From contig NZ_CP094357.1 in the NCBI RefSeq assembly GCF_014779555.2, positions 3,782,001 to 3,846,000 of the forward strand: a stretch of DNA of 64,000 bases, in the 5' to 3' direction. This DNA is from Lysobacter capsici (lineage in GTDB: Bacteria > Pseudomonadota > Gammaproteobacteria > Xanthomonadales > Xanthomonadaceae). This document shows, in pieces, positions 29,651-37,628 of the stretch (position 1 is the first letter of the stretch; every line of letters starts with the position of its first letter). A model generated the notes under the pieces. That model was not told the origin of the DNA. It searched no databases and saw nothing but the letters and a program-made list of their open reading frames with translations. The position numbers were made by a program, and so were the translations under genes.

Positions 29651-30532
29651 ATGACAAGCGAACACCGCAGCGACTCTCCAGCGACGCCTCACGACGAGGA
29701 TGAGCTGTTTATGATCGAAGGCGTGCTGGATCAGTTGTATGTAGAAGACGCGTTGGACAAGCTGATGGCGCGGATCGATCCGCAACGGCAGAGCAAGCCG
29801 ACGTCCAAGCGTGTTGTCGTCGCCGCCGCTGCGCCGTTCGCGCAGGCAACAGGCATCATCGAGCGCACGCTGGTGCCGTCGGACCCCGGGGAAGAACGCG
29901 ACTATTTCGCTTGCCGGATAGAGGGGCAAGTCGTGTTCGGAAGTTTCGCCGGGGCCAGCAAGCTCAAACAAGGCCACCGCGTGAAAGTAGCGGTATCGCG
30001 CGTCGGTGAAGCCTTGCATGCGCACGGAATTCTGGACCCGCAACAAGGCTACGTCTGGGTCCATTACCCATTAGGCAGCGCCGCGGATGCCAAGGCGGGC
30101 CGCATGTTCGCGTTGTGGACGTTTTGTTTTGCGTATCCGTGCATGGCCGCGATGTTCTGGTTGATCGGGCCGGACGGTCCGGATGCGCTCGAACTTCAGC
30201 TGCTACCCCTGATCAGCTGCGTTGTCCTGTGCGGCGCCATGGCCTTGACCGGCAACTGGGGCATGCTGGCGCCCAGCGAAACGCCGACCCGCATCTTCGG
30301 CCTGCTCGGCTTCGTCGATCCGCAGCGCGTCGATCTGCTTCAGTATCGGATCTGGTGGGTGGAGATGTGCAAGTTTCGCGAACTCATCGCCGCCAATAAG
30401 AAAGCGCTGCGCTCGGGCCGGATGAAACCCATCGCGCAGCCCGAACTGCTGCGCGAATCCAGCGACAGCACTCGCCATGTCCACGATTACCGGCAGGCGA
30501 TCGCGGATGGGAAAGTGGTGGTGATTCGCTGA
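29651..30532 (+). CDS. membrane protein of unknown function
   Basis: A 293-residue protein. The N-terminal 140 residues are soluble, begin with an acidic stretch (DEDELFMIEGVLDQL) and contain a probable beta-barrel-like fold (CRIEGQVVFGSFAGASKLKQG and RVKVAVSRVGEALHAHGI). Two membrane segments follow at about 155-175 and 182-205 (LWTFCFAYPCMAAMFWLIG and LLPLISCVVLCGAMALTG). The C-terminal region of about 85 residues is basic and likely cytoplasmic. Proteins with this layout occur in families near type VI secretion genes in other bacteria, but nothing else here points to that system. Function unassigned. Confidence 0.75.
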   Translation: MTSEHRSDSPATPHDEDELFMIEGVLDQLYVEDALDKLMARIDPQRQSKPTSKRVVVAAAAPFAQATGIIERTLVPSDPGEERDYFACRIEGQVVFGSFAGASKLKQGHRVKVAVSRVGEALHAHGILDPQQGYVWVHYPLGSAADAKAGRMFALWTFCFAYPCMAAMFWLIGPDGPDALELQLLPLISCVVLCGAMALTGNWGMLAPSETPTRIFGLLGFVDPQRVDLLQYRIWWVEMCKFRELIAANKKALRSGRMKPIAQPELLRESSDSTRHVHDYRQAIADGKVVVIR

Positions 30533-30781
30533 GCGTCTTCGCTGGAAATCAGGGATGAGCCTCGTTCGTGAAAGCGGCCCGGCGTCGTTCACCGAGACCT
30601 CGACGGAACCCGCGCCCTCAAGATTCTTCGCACACCGGCCCGCGCCTTCACCTTCGACAGATCGCGATCCACCCAGCTGAATGCGCCATCCCGATCGCTG
30701 CGCGCATGCGTCATGAGCGCGCGGTCGCAGACTGCGAGCGCATCGCTTGACCCCTGCCCGCACGCGTGCCTAGCGTGGCCT

Positions 30782-30820
30782 CGCCAGATGGACTGGCGCC
30801 ACATGAAGGACGTCTTGTGA
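30782..30820 (+). promoter_or_regulatory. 5' leader hairpin and 10-codon leader ORF before Cys-rich peptide 1
   Basis: Stem CGCCAG (30782-30787) and CTGGCG (30793-30798) with loop ATGGA. An ATG in the loop (30788) opens a 10-codon frame (MDWRHMKDVL) whose TGA at 30818-30820 overlaps the GTG start of the peptide gene at 30817. The same arrangement occurs before peptide 2, and the stem-loop alone before peptide 3. Translational coupling or attenuation is inferred from the layout. Confidence 0.45.
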
Positions 30821-31044
30821 ACAAAGGGAACCGTAGCATTCGCTTGACCGCGGTCGCCGTCGGAGTATTCGGCTTCGCCGCCTCGCTCACCGCCTTCGCC
30901 GCCCCGTGGGGATGCGACCACTGCCTGCCGGGCTATTACGCCTGCCGCACCAACACGCCCGACGCGCAACCCAGTTGCCTGGAGCAGTTCTGGCAATGCG
31001 AGCAGGACGGCGGCTGCCCGATCAGCCTGCCGCCGGATTTCTGA
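30817..31044 (+). CDS. exported six-cysteine mini-protein, paralog 1
   Basis: A 75-residue precursor. The start is GTG 30817, supported by a GAAGGA box and by the signal peptide it creates (NKGNRSIRLTAVAVGVFGF then AASLTAFA, cleavage before APWGC). The mature peptide of about 47 residues has six cysteines spaced C-x2-C-x6-C-x10-C-x6-C-x5-C, with aromatic residues before the fifth (EQFWQC), and ends PISLPPDF. Four more genes with the same pattern follow within 2.2 kb on the same strand. No known family was recognised. Export plus three potential disulfides suggests a stable extracellular or periplasmic mini-protein. Role unknown. Confidence 0.8.
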   Translation: MNKGNRSIRLTAVAVGVFGFAASLTAFAAPWGCDHCLPGYYACRTNTPDAQPSCLEQFWQCEQDGGCPISLPPDF

Positions 31045-31359
31045 GCATTCCGCGCGCGCTGCGACGCAAGGCCTGCGAAGGTCGATTCGCCGGCCTTGCG
31101 TCATCGCCGCGATAGCCGCGTCGACGGACGCCTCCACGATCCGGATCGACGCGTCGTCAATTGTTCGGGCAAGCCATTCGCATCCGCGATCCCACGTCCG
31201 TGGCGCGCGGATCGTTTCGACGTGTCCGAGCGAAAAAAACTCGCGGCCGATGCTCGCGAAACCGCAAGCGCAGACTGCGACGGCGTTGACTTGACCGCGC
31301 CCGTTCGCCTGCCTAGCGTGGCTGCGCCAGATGGACTGGCGCCACATGAAGGATGCCTT
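31045..31359. other. spacer between Cys-rich paralogs 1 and 2
   Basis: About 315 bases. The end of this spacer repeats the leader of paralog 1 almost exactly from about 31311 (GCCTAGCGTGG onwards), which shows that the duplicated unit included the upstream region. No other gene was recognised. Confidence 0.5.
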
Positions 31360-31363
31360 GTGA
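31324..31363 (+). promoter_or_regulatory. 5' leader hairpin and 10-codon leader ORF before Cys-rich peptide 2
   Basis: Stem GCGCCAG (31324-31330) and CTGGCGC (31336-31342) with loop ATGGA. The loop ATG at 31331 opens MDWRHMKDAL, stopping at TGA 31361-31363, which overlaps the GTG start at 31360. Distance from stem end to start equals that before peptide 1 (18 bases, counting the shared six-base stem). Confidence 0.45.
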
Positions 31364-31587
31364 ACAAGAGGACCCGTAGTCTTCGCCTGACCGCCATCGC
31401 CGTGGGCGCGTTCGGATTCGCCGCTTCGCTCACCGCGATCGCCGGGCCGTGGGGATGCGACCACTGCGTGCCGATTTACCACGACTGCGTCAGCGCCAAT
31501 CCCGACAACCGCGACGGATGCGTGGCGGACTTCTGGAACTGCCAGACCTCGAACGGCTGCATGATCAGCCTGCCGCCGGATTTCTGA
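31360..31587 (+). CDS. exported six-cysteine mini-protein, paralog 2
   Basis: A 75-residue precursor starting at GTG 31360 with a GAAGGA box. The signal peptide (RSLRLTAIAVGAFGFAASL, then TAIA) precedes a mature peptide with spacing C-x2-C-x6-C-x10-C-x6-C-x5-C, identical to paralog 1, and the same ISLPPDF end. Between the cysteines the residues differ a great deal (VPIYHD against LPGYYA; VADFWN against LEQFWQ) while the framework is kept. That is the pattern of a scaffold under diversifying pressure or relaxed loops. It is the closest relative of paralog 1, including its upstream leader. Confidence 0.8.
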   Translation: MNKRTRSLRLTAIAVGAFGFAASLTAIAGPWGCDHCVPIYHDCVSANPDNRDGCVADFWNCQTSNGCMISLPPDF

Positions 31588-31765
31588 TCGCGGTCGCGAC
31601 CGGCGATCCCGGAGGCGTTATCGACAAAGCCCGCGAATGCGCATTCGCGGGCTTTGCCGTACTTGCACGGCCGGGCGATACGCCGCTTACCGGCCGGCGC
31701 ATGCACGGCCCGCTCGCGCCCGCGCAGGTATGCTTTGGCGATACTCCAACGAAGGATCGTCACGC

Positions 31766-32056
31766 ATGCAAGCACCCGTACGCGAAACCAACACCATGGC
31801 GGTGATCAGCCTGATCGCCGGCATTCTCAGCTGGATCGTGCTGCCGATCATCGGCAGCGCCGCCGCCATCGTCTGTGGCCACATGGCGCGCGCGCAGATC
31901 CGCCGCGAGCCGGCCCGCTACGACGGCGACGGCATGGCCATCGCCGGGCTGGTGTTGGGTTGGGCGTCGGTGATCGTGGGGCTGCTGACCTTGCTGGTCG
32001 TGGTGCTGTTCTTCGGCGGCCTGGCCGCGGTGTTCGCCTTCGCCGCCAATCAATGA
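31766..32056 (+). CDS. DUF4190-type small membrane protein
   Basis: A 96-residue protein with two membrane segments (MAVISLIAGILSWIVLPIIG and GLLTLLVVVLFFGGLAAVF) linked by the family's typical loop CGHMARAQIRREPARYDGDG, then MAIAGLVLGW. This matches DUF4190, small inner-membrane proteins of unknown role. ATG 31766 (MQAPVRETNT) has a modest GAAGGA box about ten bases upstream. It sits inside the array of six-cysteine peptide genes, in the same orientation, and interrupts the second and third copies. Confidence 0.88.
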   Translation: MQAPVRETNTMAVISLIAGILSWIVLPIIGSAAAIVCGHMARAQIRREPARYDGDGMAIAGLVLGWASVIVGLLTLLVVVLFFGGLAAVFAFAANQ

Positions 32057-32179
32057 TCCGGTCGCGCGGATAAGCCCGGCCTCGGCGCGCGCGGCGACTT
32101 GGCGAATCTGAGCGGCGCGCGCCGTAATGTGCTGCGGCGCAGCTTGTTCCGCGCGCGCGGTCGTCACAAGCTTGGACTG

Positions 32180-32194
32180 GCCAGATGGACTGGC
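32180..32194 (+). promoter_or_regulatory. leader hairpin before Cys-rich peptide 3
   Basis: Stem GCCAG (32180-32184) and CTGGC (32190-32194) with the same ATGGA loop as before peptides 1 and 2, ending 21 bases before the start of peptide 3. The reading frame from the loop ATG stops after four codons (MDWR), so the stop-start overlap is lost here. Confidence 0.4.
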
Positions 32195-32215
32195 GCTAAG
32201 GACAGGACACATTCA

Positions 32216-32440
32216 ATGAAGACATGGACCCGCACAGCCCGCCTGACCGCGATCGCGGCCGGCGTTTTCGGCTTCTCCGCCTCGCTGACCGCGTTCGCCG
32301 CGGTCGACAAATGCCACCAGTGCTACACCGACGTGCTGGAGTGGTGCGAGGCCAACACCCCCGATGCGACGCCGAGCTGCTGGCTGCAGTATCGCGCCTG
32401 CCTGACCGCGAACCGCTGCCAGATCGTCATCGAACCTTGA
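32216..32440 (+). CDS. exported six-cysteine mini-protein, paralog 3
   Basis: A 74-residue precursor starting at ATG 32216 behind an AAGGACAGG stretch. The signal peptide (RTARLTAIAAGVFGFSASL, then TAFA) closely resembles paralogs 1 and 2. The mature peptide has spacing C-x2-C-x7-C-x10-C-x6-C-x5-C, one residue longer in the second loop (YTDVLEW), keeps NTPDA-PSC like paralog 1, and ends QIVIEP. It has the same general features: acidic, aromatic-rich, all cysteines in even number. Function unknown. Confidence 0.8.
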   Translation: MKTWTRTARLTAIAAGVFGFSASLTAFAAVDKCHQCYTDVLEWCEANTPDATPSCWLQYRACLTANRCQIVIEP

Positions 32441-32698
32441 GCCTTCGGGCCGGCCGCGACCGAGGTCGTCGGCCGGCTTCGCCCGCGTGCGCACGGCGGT
32501 CCGCAGGCCGGCGCGCGCGTCCGACGCACGATCGATCAGCACGGCGTGGCCCGTGACCACGCCGGTTTCGCGCTGCCGGTACGCGCCGTCCGCGATGCAC
32601 CGCGCCGCGCGAACGCAACCGCTTTCGCCGGGGGGTTTCGCCCGCCGCACGCACGCCTTGATTGCACCGCCGCACTCATCCCAACCAGGACCGACCCG

Positions 32699-32923
32699 AT
32701 GAAGACCCGCAACCGCTCCACCCGCCTGGCCCTGATCGCCCTGGCCGCCTTCGGTTTCGCCGCCTCGCTGTCGGCGGTGGCCTCCGACGACGCCGCCTGC
32801 CGGCAATGCCGGCTCGAATACGAAAGCTGCCTGATGTACAGCGAAATTCCCGGCGGCGGCAATTGCGACGCGCGCTACGCCCAGTGCGTGCGCACGCTCG
32901 ACTGCCCGTTCGAAGAGATCTGA
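32699..32923 (+). CDS. exported six-cysteine mini-protein, paralog 4
   Basis: A 74-residue precursor from ATG 32699. The signal peptide (RSTRLALIALAAFGFAASL, then SAVA) is of a second subtype shared with paralog 5. The mature region has spacing C-x2-C-x6-C-x11-C-x6-C-x5-C, with LEYESC and DARYAQC, and ends PFEEI. The leader hairpin of paralogs 1-3 is missing; the 5' region is unrelated. No strong ribosome binding site is seen, but the coding pattern and family membership support it. Confidence 0.78.
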   Translation: MKTRNRSTRLALIALAAFGFAASLSAVASDDAACRQCRLEYESCLMYSEIPGGGNCDARYAQCVRTLDCPFEEI

Positions 32924-33003
32924 TTCGCGCCGCGAACCGCGCCGTCGCAAGCATGGCTTGTGCATGTCGCCGTGTTCGTCAGCATCTACGGAAGCCAAAT
33001 ACG

Positions 33004-33228
33004 ATGCAGACCCAAAACCGCGCCAACCGTCTGGGCCTGATCGCCCTGGCGGCCTTCGGCTTCGCCGCGTCGCTGTCGGCGATGGCGGACGACCGGAACA
33101 GCTGCGAAAGCTGCCGGATCGATTGGGAGTACTGCCTGGGGACTTCCCTGCCCCAGGACGCCCACGTATGCGACATGCGTTACGGGCAGTGCGTGGTTCC
33201 CCTCAATTGTCCGATCTCGAATTATTGA
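33004..33228 (+). CDS. exported six-cysteine mini-protein, paralog 5
   Basis: A 74-residue precursor from ATG 33004, 80 bases behind paralog 4, with a GGAAG box. The signal peptide (ANRLGLIALAAFGFAASLSA, then MA) is nearly that of paralog 4. The mature region has spacing C-x2-C-x6-C-x11-C-x6-C-x5-C (CESC, IDWEYC, DMRYGQC, VVPLNC) and ends PISNY. Paralogs 4 and 5 form one subgroup (x11 loop, -RYxQC) and 1-3 the other (x10 loop). Function unknown. Confidence 0.78.
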   Translation: MQTQNRANRLGLIALAAFGFAASLSAMADDRNSCESCRIDWEYCLGTSLPQDAHVCDMRYGQCVVPLNCPISNY

Positions 33229-33574
33229 TCCTGTCCCGGACCGCGCCGGCATGCGGCGCGGTCCGGATTCGAGCGAAACCCGCCGAAACCGCTGTAGGAG
33301 CGGCGCAAGCCGCGACCGCGATATAGCAACTGCTACGCACCCACACTGTCCCGGCTTACGACCCGGGCGAGGTGTCGCGGTCGCGGCTCGCTCCGCTCCT
33401 ACAGGTAGATACCCCAGCCCCCGGCGGTAAGCCACTCGCGTCGCACGAACGCGCCGATGCCGTCTAGCGCGCAACCACGGCGCATGCGCGAGCCGCACTG
33501 CCACGCAGCGCTCGCCCCCGGACGCCCGCATGGGCGATAATCCGCGTTCCCCGACCCGAGTGCCCCCCGACCTC
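33229..33574. other. intergenic region with an inverted pair of REP-type repeats
   Basis: About 345 bases holding two 28-bp palindromic elements in opposite orientation at 33293-33320 and 33376-33403, just behind the last Cys-rich peptide gene. The pair may act as a transcript end or mRNA stabiliser. The pyrD promoter should lie between 33404 and 33530. Confidence 0.6.
33293..33403. repeat. REP-type inverted pair
   Basis: Two copies of the dispersed element (TGTAGGAGCGGCGCAAGC then CGCGACCGCG) facing each other with a 55-base spacer. The second copy has one change (GCTC for GCGC in the middle). Confidence 0.85.
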
Positions 33575-34633
33575 GTGTATAGCCTTGCCCGCCCCTTTCT
33601 CTTCGGACTGGACGCCGAACGCGCGCACGGTCTCGGCCTGACGGCGCTGGAGACGGCTTATCGCAGCGGCCTCAACCCGCTGATGGCCCGGCCGCCCAAG
33701 CCGCTGCCGACCAAAGTCCTCGGCCTGAGCTTCCCCAACCCGGTCGGCCTGGCCGCCGGCCTGGACAAGAACGGCGCGCATATCGACGCGCTGCTGTCGC
33801 TGGGTTTCGGCTTCATCGAAATCGGCACGGTCACGCCCAAGCCGCAGGCCGGCAATCCCAAGCCGCGCATGTTCCGCCTGCCCGAACAGCAGGCGGTGAT
33901 CAATCGCCTGGGCTTCAACAACGACGGCGTCGATGCGCTGGTGCGCAACGTCGCCAAGGCCCGGCGCAAGCGCGGCCTGCTCGGCATCAATATCGGCAAG
34001 AACAAGGACACGCCCAACGAGAGCGCCGAGGACGATTACCTCTACTGCCTCGAACGCGTGTACCCGCTGGCCGACTACATCACCGTCAACATCTCCTCGC
34101 CCAACACCGCGGGCCTGCGCGAACTGCAGGAAGAGCAGTCGCTGCGGCGGCTGGTCGGCAACCTGCGCGAGGCGCAGGAAAAGCTCGCCGCGCGCGAGGG
34201 CAAGCGGGTGCCGATGCTGGTCAAGATCGCGCCGGACCTGTCCGACGACGACATCGAGGCCGCCGGCCGCGTGCTCGGCGAGTTGCAGGTCGACGGAGTG
34301 ATCGCGACCAACACCACCATCGCCCGCGACGGCGTGGAAGGCTGCGCGCACGCGAACGAGATGGGCGGCCTGTCCGGCCGTCCGCTGATGACCCAGTCGA
34401 CCACGGTGCTGCGCAAGATGCGCACGCGCCTGCCCGAGAGCATCCCGATGATCGGGGTCGGCGGCATTCTGTCGGGCGCCGACGCGGTGACCAAGATGGC
34501 CGCCGGCGCGAGCCTGGTGCAGTGCTATTCGGGCCTGGTGTACCGCGGCCCGGCGCTGGTGCACGAGTGCGTCGACGCCATCCGCCGCCGCAAGGAAGCG
34601 CCCAGTCGCGGTCACGTGCCGCCGACGATCTGA
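33575..34633 (+). CDS. pyrD: dihydroorotate dehydrogenase (quinone), class 2
   Basis: A membrane-associated FMN enzyme that oxidises dihydroorotate to orotate with ubiquinone in pyrimidine synthesis. Landmarks: N-terminal amphipathic quinone-site helix ([17 protein letters not shown]), [33 protein letters not shown], the catalytic serine loop [22 protein letters not shown], and [12 protein letters not shown] for phosphate binding. The start is uncertain: GTG 33575 places the family's usual N-terminus (M/VYSLARP) at the start, while an in-frame ATG at 33530 would add 15 residues. Neither has a convincing ribosome binding site. Confidence 0.93.
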   Translation: MYSLARPFLFGLDAERAHGLGLTALETAYRSGLNPLMARPPKPLPTKVLGLSFPNPVGLAAGLDKNGAHIDALLSLGFGFIEIGTVTPKPQAGNPKPRMFRLPEQQAVINRLGFNNDGVDALVRNVAKARRKRGLLGINIGKNKDTPNESAEDDYLYCLERVYPLADYITVNISSPNTAGLRELQEEQSLRRLVGNLREAQEKLAAREGKRVPMLVKIAPDLSDDDIEAAGRVLGELQVDGVIATNTTIARDGVEGCAHANEMGGLSGRPLMTQSTTVLRKMRTRLPESIPMIGVGGILSGADAVTKMAAGASLVQCYSGLVYRGPALVHECVDAIRRRKEAPSRGHVPPTI

Positions 34634-34695
34634 GCCGCCGCCATCGCTTTCCAGTCCGCCCGCTTTCCCGACCTCACCCAATCCGGCCTTCGCGC

Positions 34696-35736
34696 ATGAC
34701 CGCTGAACCGCGCATCGTGCGCGACGCTGAGCTGCAACACCGCAATACCTTCGGCGTGGCCGCGCGCGCGCCCTGGCTGGTGTCGATCGACGACGCCGCG
34801 GCGCTGCCGCGGGCCCTGCGGACCGGGCCCTTGAACGACGGCATCGCGCTGACCCTCGGCGGCGGCAGCAACCTGCTGTTCGTCGGCGACCCTACCGGCG
34901 CCGTGCTCGAACTCAGCGGCCGCCGCATCGCGACCCTGGGCGGCGACGGCGAGCACGCGATCGTGCGCGCCGACGCCGGGGTGATCTGGCACGAATTCGT
35001 CATGCACAGCCTCGCTCAGGGCCTGGCCGGCCTGGAAAACCTGGCGCTGATCCCCGGCACCGTCGGCGCCTCGCCGATCCAGAACATCGGCGCCTACGGG
35101 GTGGAAGTGCGCGACTTCGTGCACGCGGTCGAAGCCTTCGAACCGGCCAGCGGCCAGTGGCATCGCTTCGACAACGCCGCCTGCGAATTCGCTTACCGCG
35201 ACAGCCGCTTCAAGCAGTCGCCCGATCGCTATCTGATCACCGCGGTCGAATTCGCGTTGCCGCGCGCGCCCGCGCTCAAGCTCGACTACGCCGGCATCGG
35301 CGAGGAACTCGCGGCGATGGGCGTGAGCGCGCCGACGTCGCGGACGGTGGCCGATGCGGTGATCGCGATCCGCCGGCGCAAACTGCCCGACCCGGCGCTG
35401 CTCGGCAACGCCGGCAGCTTCTTCAAGAACCCCATCGTCGCCGCCGCGCAGGCCGAGGCCTTGCTCGCGCAATACCCGGCGATGCCGGTGTTCCGCGGCG
35501 CCGATGCCGACACGCGCAAGCTGTCGGCGGCCTGGCTGATCGACGCCTGCGGCTGGAAAGGCCATCGCGACGGCGACGCCGGCGTGTCGGCCGCGCATGC
35601 GCTGGTGCTGGTCAACCACGGCGGCGCCAGCGGCCTGCAACTGCTCGACCTCGCCCGCCGTATCGCCGAATCGGTGCTGGCGCGATTCGCGGTCGCGATC
35701 GAACCCGAGCCGCGCATCGTCGGCGCGCGCTGGTGA
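34696..35736 (+). CDS. murB: UDP-N-acetylenolpyruvoylglucosamine reductase
   Basis: A 346-residue FAD enzyme that reduces UDP-GlcNAc-enolpyruvate to UDP-MurNAc in peptidoglycan synthesis. It is of the longer type I (E. coli) form. Motifs: HNTFG-like start (LQHRNTFGVAARA), FAD-binding GGGSNLLF, IPGTVGASPIQNIGAYGVE, YRDSRFK, the catalytic serine region GNAGSFFKNP, and AAWLIDACGWKG. It lies 62 bases after pyrD and is overlapped at its stop by the GTG start of the EamA transporter gene. Confidence 0.96.
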   Translation: MTAEPRIVRDAELQHRNTFGVAARAPWLVSIDDAAALPRALRTGPLNDGIALTLGGGSNLLFVGDPTGAVLELSGRRIATLGGDGEHAIVRADAGVIWHEFVMHSLAQGLAGLENLALIPGTVGASPIQNIGAYGVEVRDFVHAVEAFEPASGQWHRFDNAACEFAYRDSRFKQSPDRYLITAVEFALPRAPALKLDYAGIGEELAAMGVSAPTSRTVADAVIAIRRRKLPDPALLGNAGSFFKNPIVAAAQAEALLAQYPAMPVFRGADADTRKLSAAWLIDACGWKGHRDGDAGVSAAHALVLVNHGGASGLQLLDLARRIAESVLARFAVAIEPEPRIVGARW

Positions 35737-36644
35737 GCGCAACCCCGGCGCATCCGCTGCGTGCCGCCGGCCTGATGTTGGCGAGCACCTTGTGCTTCGG
35801 GGTCATGGCGATCGCGATCCGGCTGGCCTCGGCCTCGCTGCACACCTTCGAGATCGCGTTCTTCCGCAACCTGTTCGGACTGCTGGCGGTGTTGCCGTTG
35901 TTGCTCGGCGCGCAGCGCGCCGAACTGCGCACCCGGCAACTGCCGAAGTATTTCGTGCGTTGCCTGATCGGCATGTTCTCGATGCTGGCCGGGTTCTGGG
36001 CGCTGGGCCATCTGCCGTTGGCGCAGGCGATTTCGCTGACCTACTCCACGCCGATCTTCGTCACCATCGCCGCGGTGCTGTTCCTGCGCGAACACGTGCG
36101 CGCGCGACGCTGGCTCGCGGTCGCGGCGGGCTTCATCGGCGTGTTGATCATCGTGCGGCCGGGCTCGGCGGAATTCTCGGTCGACAGCCTCGCGGCGCTG
36201 CTGGCCGCGGTGCTCGGCGGAGTGATCGCGATCCAGATCAAGCAACTGTCGAAGGTCGATTCGGCCAACACCATCGTGCTGTACACCTATGCGTTCTGGG
36301 TGCCGATGTCGCTGCTGCCGGCCTTGTTCGTCTGGCAATGGCCGCACGGCATCACCTGGGTGTGGATCGCCACCGCCGGCCTGTTCGGCACCGGCGGCCA
36401 AGTGCTGTGGACGCATGCGCTGAAGCTCGGCGAAGTCTCGGCGCTCACCCCGATCAGCTTCACCCAGTTGCCGCTGGTCGCCGCCGCCGGCTGGCTGTGG
36501 TTCGGCGAAACGCTGGACATCTACACGGTGATCGGCGCGGCGATCATCCTCGGCTCGAACGCCTACATCGCCCATCGCGAAGCGGTGCTGGCGCGTCGGC
36601 GCGCATCGGCCGCATCGACCGCGGGCGCGGTGCCGGGCGAGTAA
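35733..36644 (+). CDS. EamA/DMT-family transporter
   Basis: A 303-residue inner-membrane protein with ten hydrophobic segments in two EamA halves (about 10-140 and 155-285). Typical stretches are CFGVMAIAIRLASASLHTFE, FFRNLFGLLAVLPLLLG, ALGHLPLAQAISLTYSTPIF and, in the second half, HALKLGEVSALTPISFTQLP. It is of the drug/metabolite exporter superfamily. Substrate cannot be predicted. The start is GTG 35733, overlapping the murB stop (GTGA), so translation is coupled. The ending (ARRRASAASTAGAVPGE) is a short cytoplasmic tail. Confidence 0.9.
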   Translation: MSATPAHPLRAAGLMLASTLCFGVMAIAIRLASASLHTFEIAFFRNLFGLLAVLPLLLGAQRAELRTRQLPKYFVRCLIGMFSMLAGFWALGHLPLAQAISLTYSTPIFVTIAAVLFLREHVRARRWLAVAAGFIGVLIIVRPGSAEFSVDSLAALLAAVLGGVIAIQIKQLSKVDSANTIVLYTYAFWVPMSLLPALFVWQWPHGITWVWIATAGLFGTGGQVLWTHALKLGEVSALTPISFTQLPLVAAAGWLWFGETLDIYTVIGAAIILGSNAYIAHREAVLARRRASAASTAGAVPGE

Positions 36645-37628
36645 GCCACGCAGCGACCTGGGCTTCCTGTAGGAGCGGCGCGAGCCGCGACCGCGAATCA
36701 CCCGATCGCGACGAAACCATCTTTCGCCGCGAACATGACGCAACGCGGTCGCGGCTTACGCCGCTCCTACAGTGCAATACGCAACCACGAGCTGCGCTCG
36801 TTGGGGCGGTGTTGGCGACGTGCCGTACGAGCAAGCCTCACGCCGCCGGTTGGCGACCCGAGCTACCTGTAGGAGCGGCGCAAGCCGCGACCGCGAACCA
36901 CCCGATCGCGGCGCAACCATCTTTCGCCGCGAACGTGACGCAGCGCGGTCGCGGCTTGCGCCGCTCCTACAGTGCAATACGCAACCACGAGCTGCGCTTG
37001 CTGAAGCGGTGTTGGCGACGTGTCTTGCCAACAAGCCCCACACCGCCGGTTGGCAACCCGAGCTACCTGTAGGAGCGGCGTAAGCCGCGACCGCGAACCA
37101 CCCGATCGCGGCGCAACCATCTTTCGCCGCGAAGGTGACGCAACGCGGTCGCGGCTTGCGCCGCTCCTACAGTGCAATACGAAACCACTGCGCGCTGTTG
37201 CGAAAAAAAACGCCAGTCGTGATCGCCAACCCATCGATCGCAACGAACACGCAACGTCGAAGCCGCGGCCCGCATCACATCCGCCCTCGCATCCGCCACA
37301 ACAGCCTCACCGCCGACACGCAGTCGCAGTGACGCGGCACACGTGCGCGCAATTGGCGATGCGGATCACATGCTGCAGCGCACGAACCCGCGCGCGCATC
37401 GCGCCGTTTCGTGACGGTTTCAGGGGCAATAGCGGCCACCGGTAGCCGCAATCGCGGCCAATCTGCGGCGCGGCCGGTAAACACGCGCCGTCGCGATTGA
37501 CCCGTCGCGCCGGCCCCGCTATTCCGGACGCTGCAGTACGGAGGGGAACCGGCCGCGCGCACGCCCTAGCTCGCGCCGAACACGCGTTTCGCTCCTCCCT
37601 TCATGACGATCCAAAGGAGAGAGACATC
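36645..37628. other. repeat-rich intergenic region
   Basis: About 980 bases. Positions 36668-37200 are a tandem array of a 200-bp unit (separate entry). Positions 37200-37628 show no supported gene; the region before 37629 carries the promoter and an AAAGGAGAGAG ribosome binding site of the esterase gene. Confidence 0.5.
36668..37200. repeat. 200-bp tandem repeat, 2.6 copies, built on REP pairs
   Basis: Copy 1 at 36668-36867, copy 2 at 36868-37067, partial copy 3 from 37068 to about 37200. Each unit starts with a 28-bp palindromic element, has its inverse 76 bases later (36744, 36944, 37144), then a stretch beginning AGTGCAATACGCAACCACGA and ending CGAGCTACC. Copies are highly similar with a few substitutions. 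The unit length is exactly conserved between copies 1 and 2, which points to recent duplication. Confidence 0.92.
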
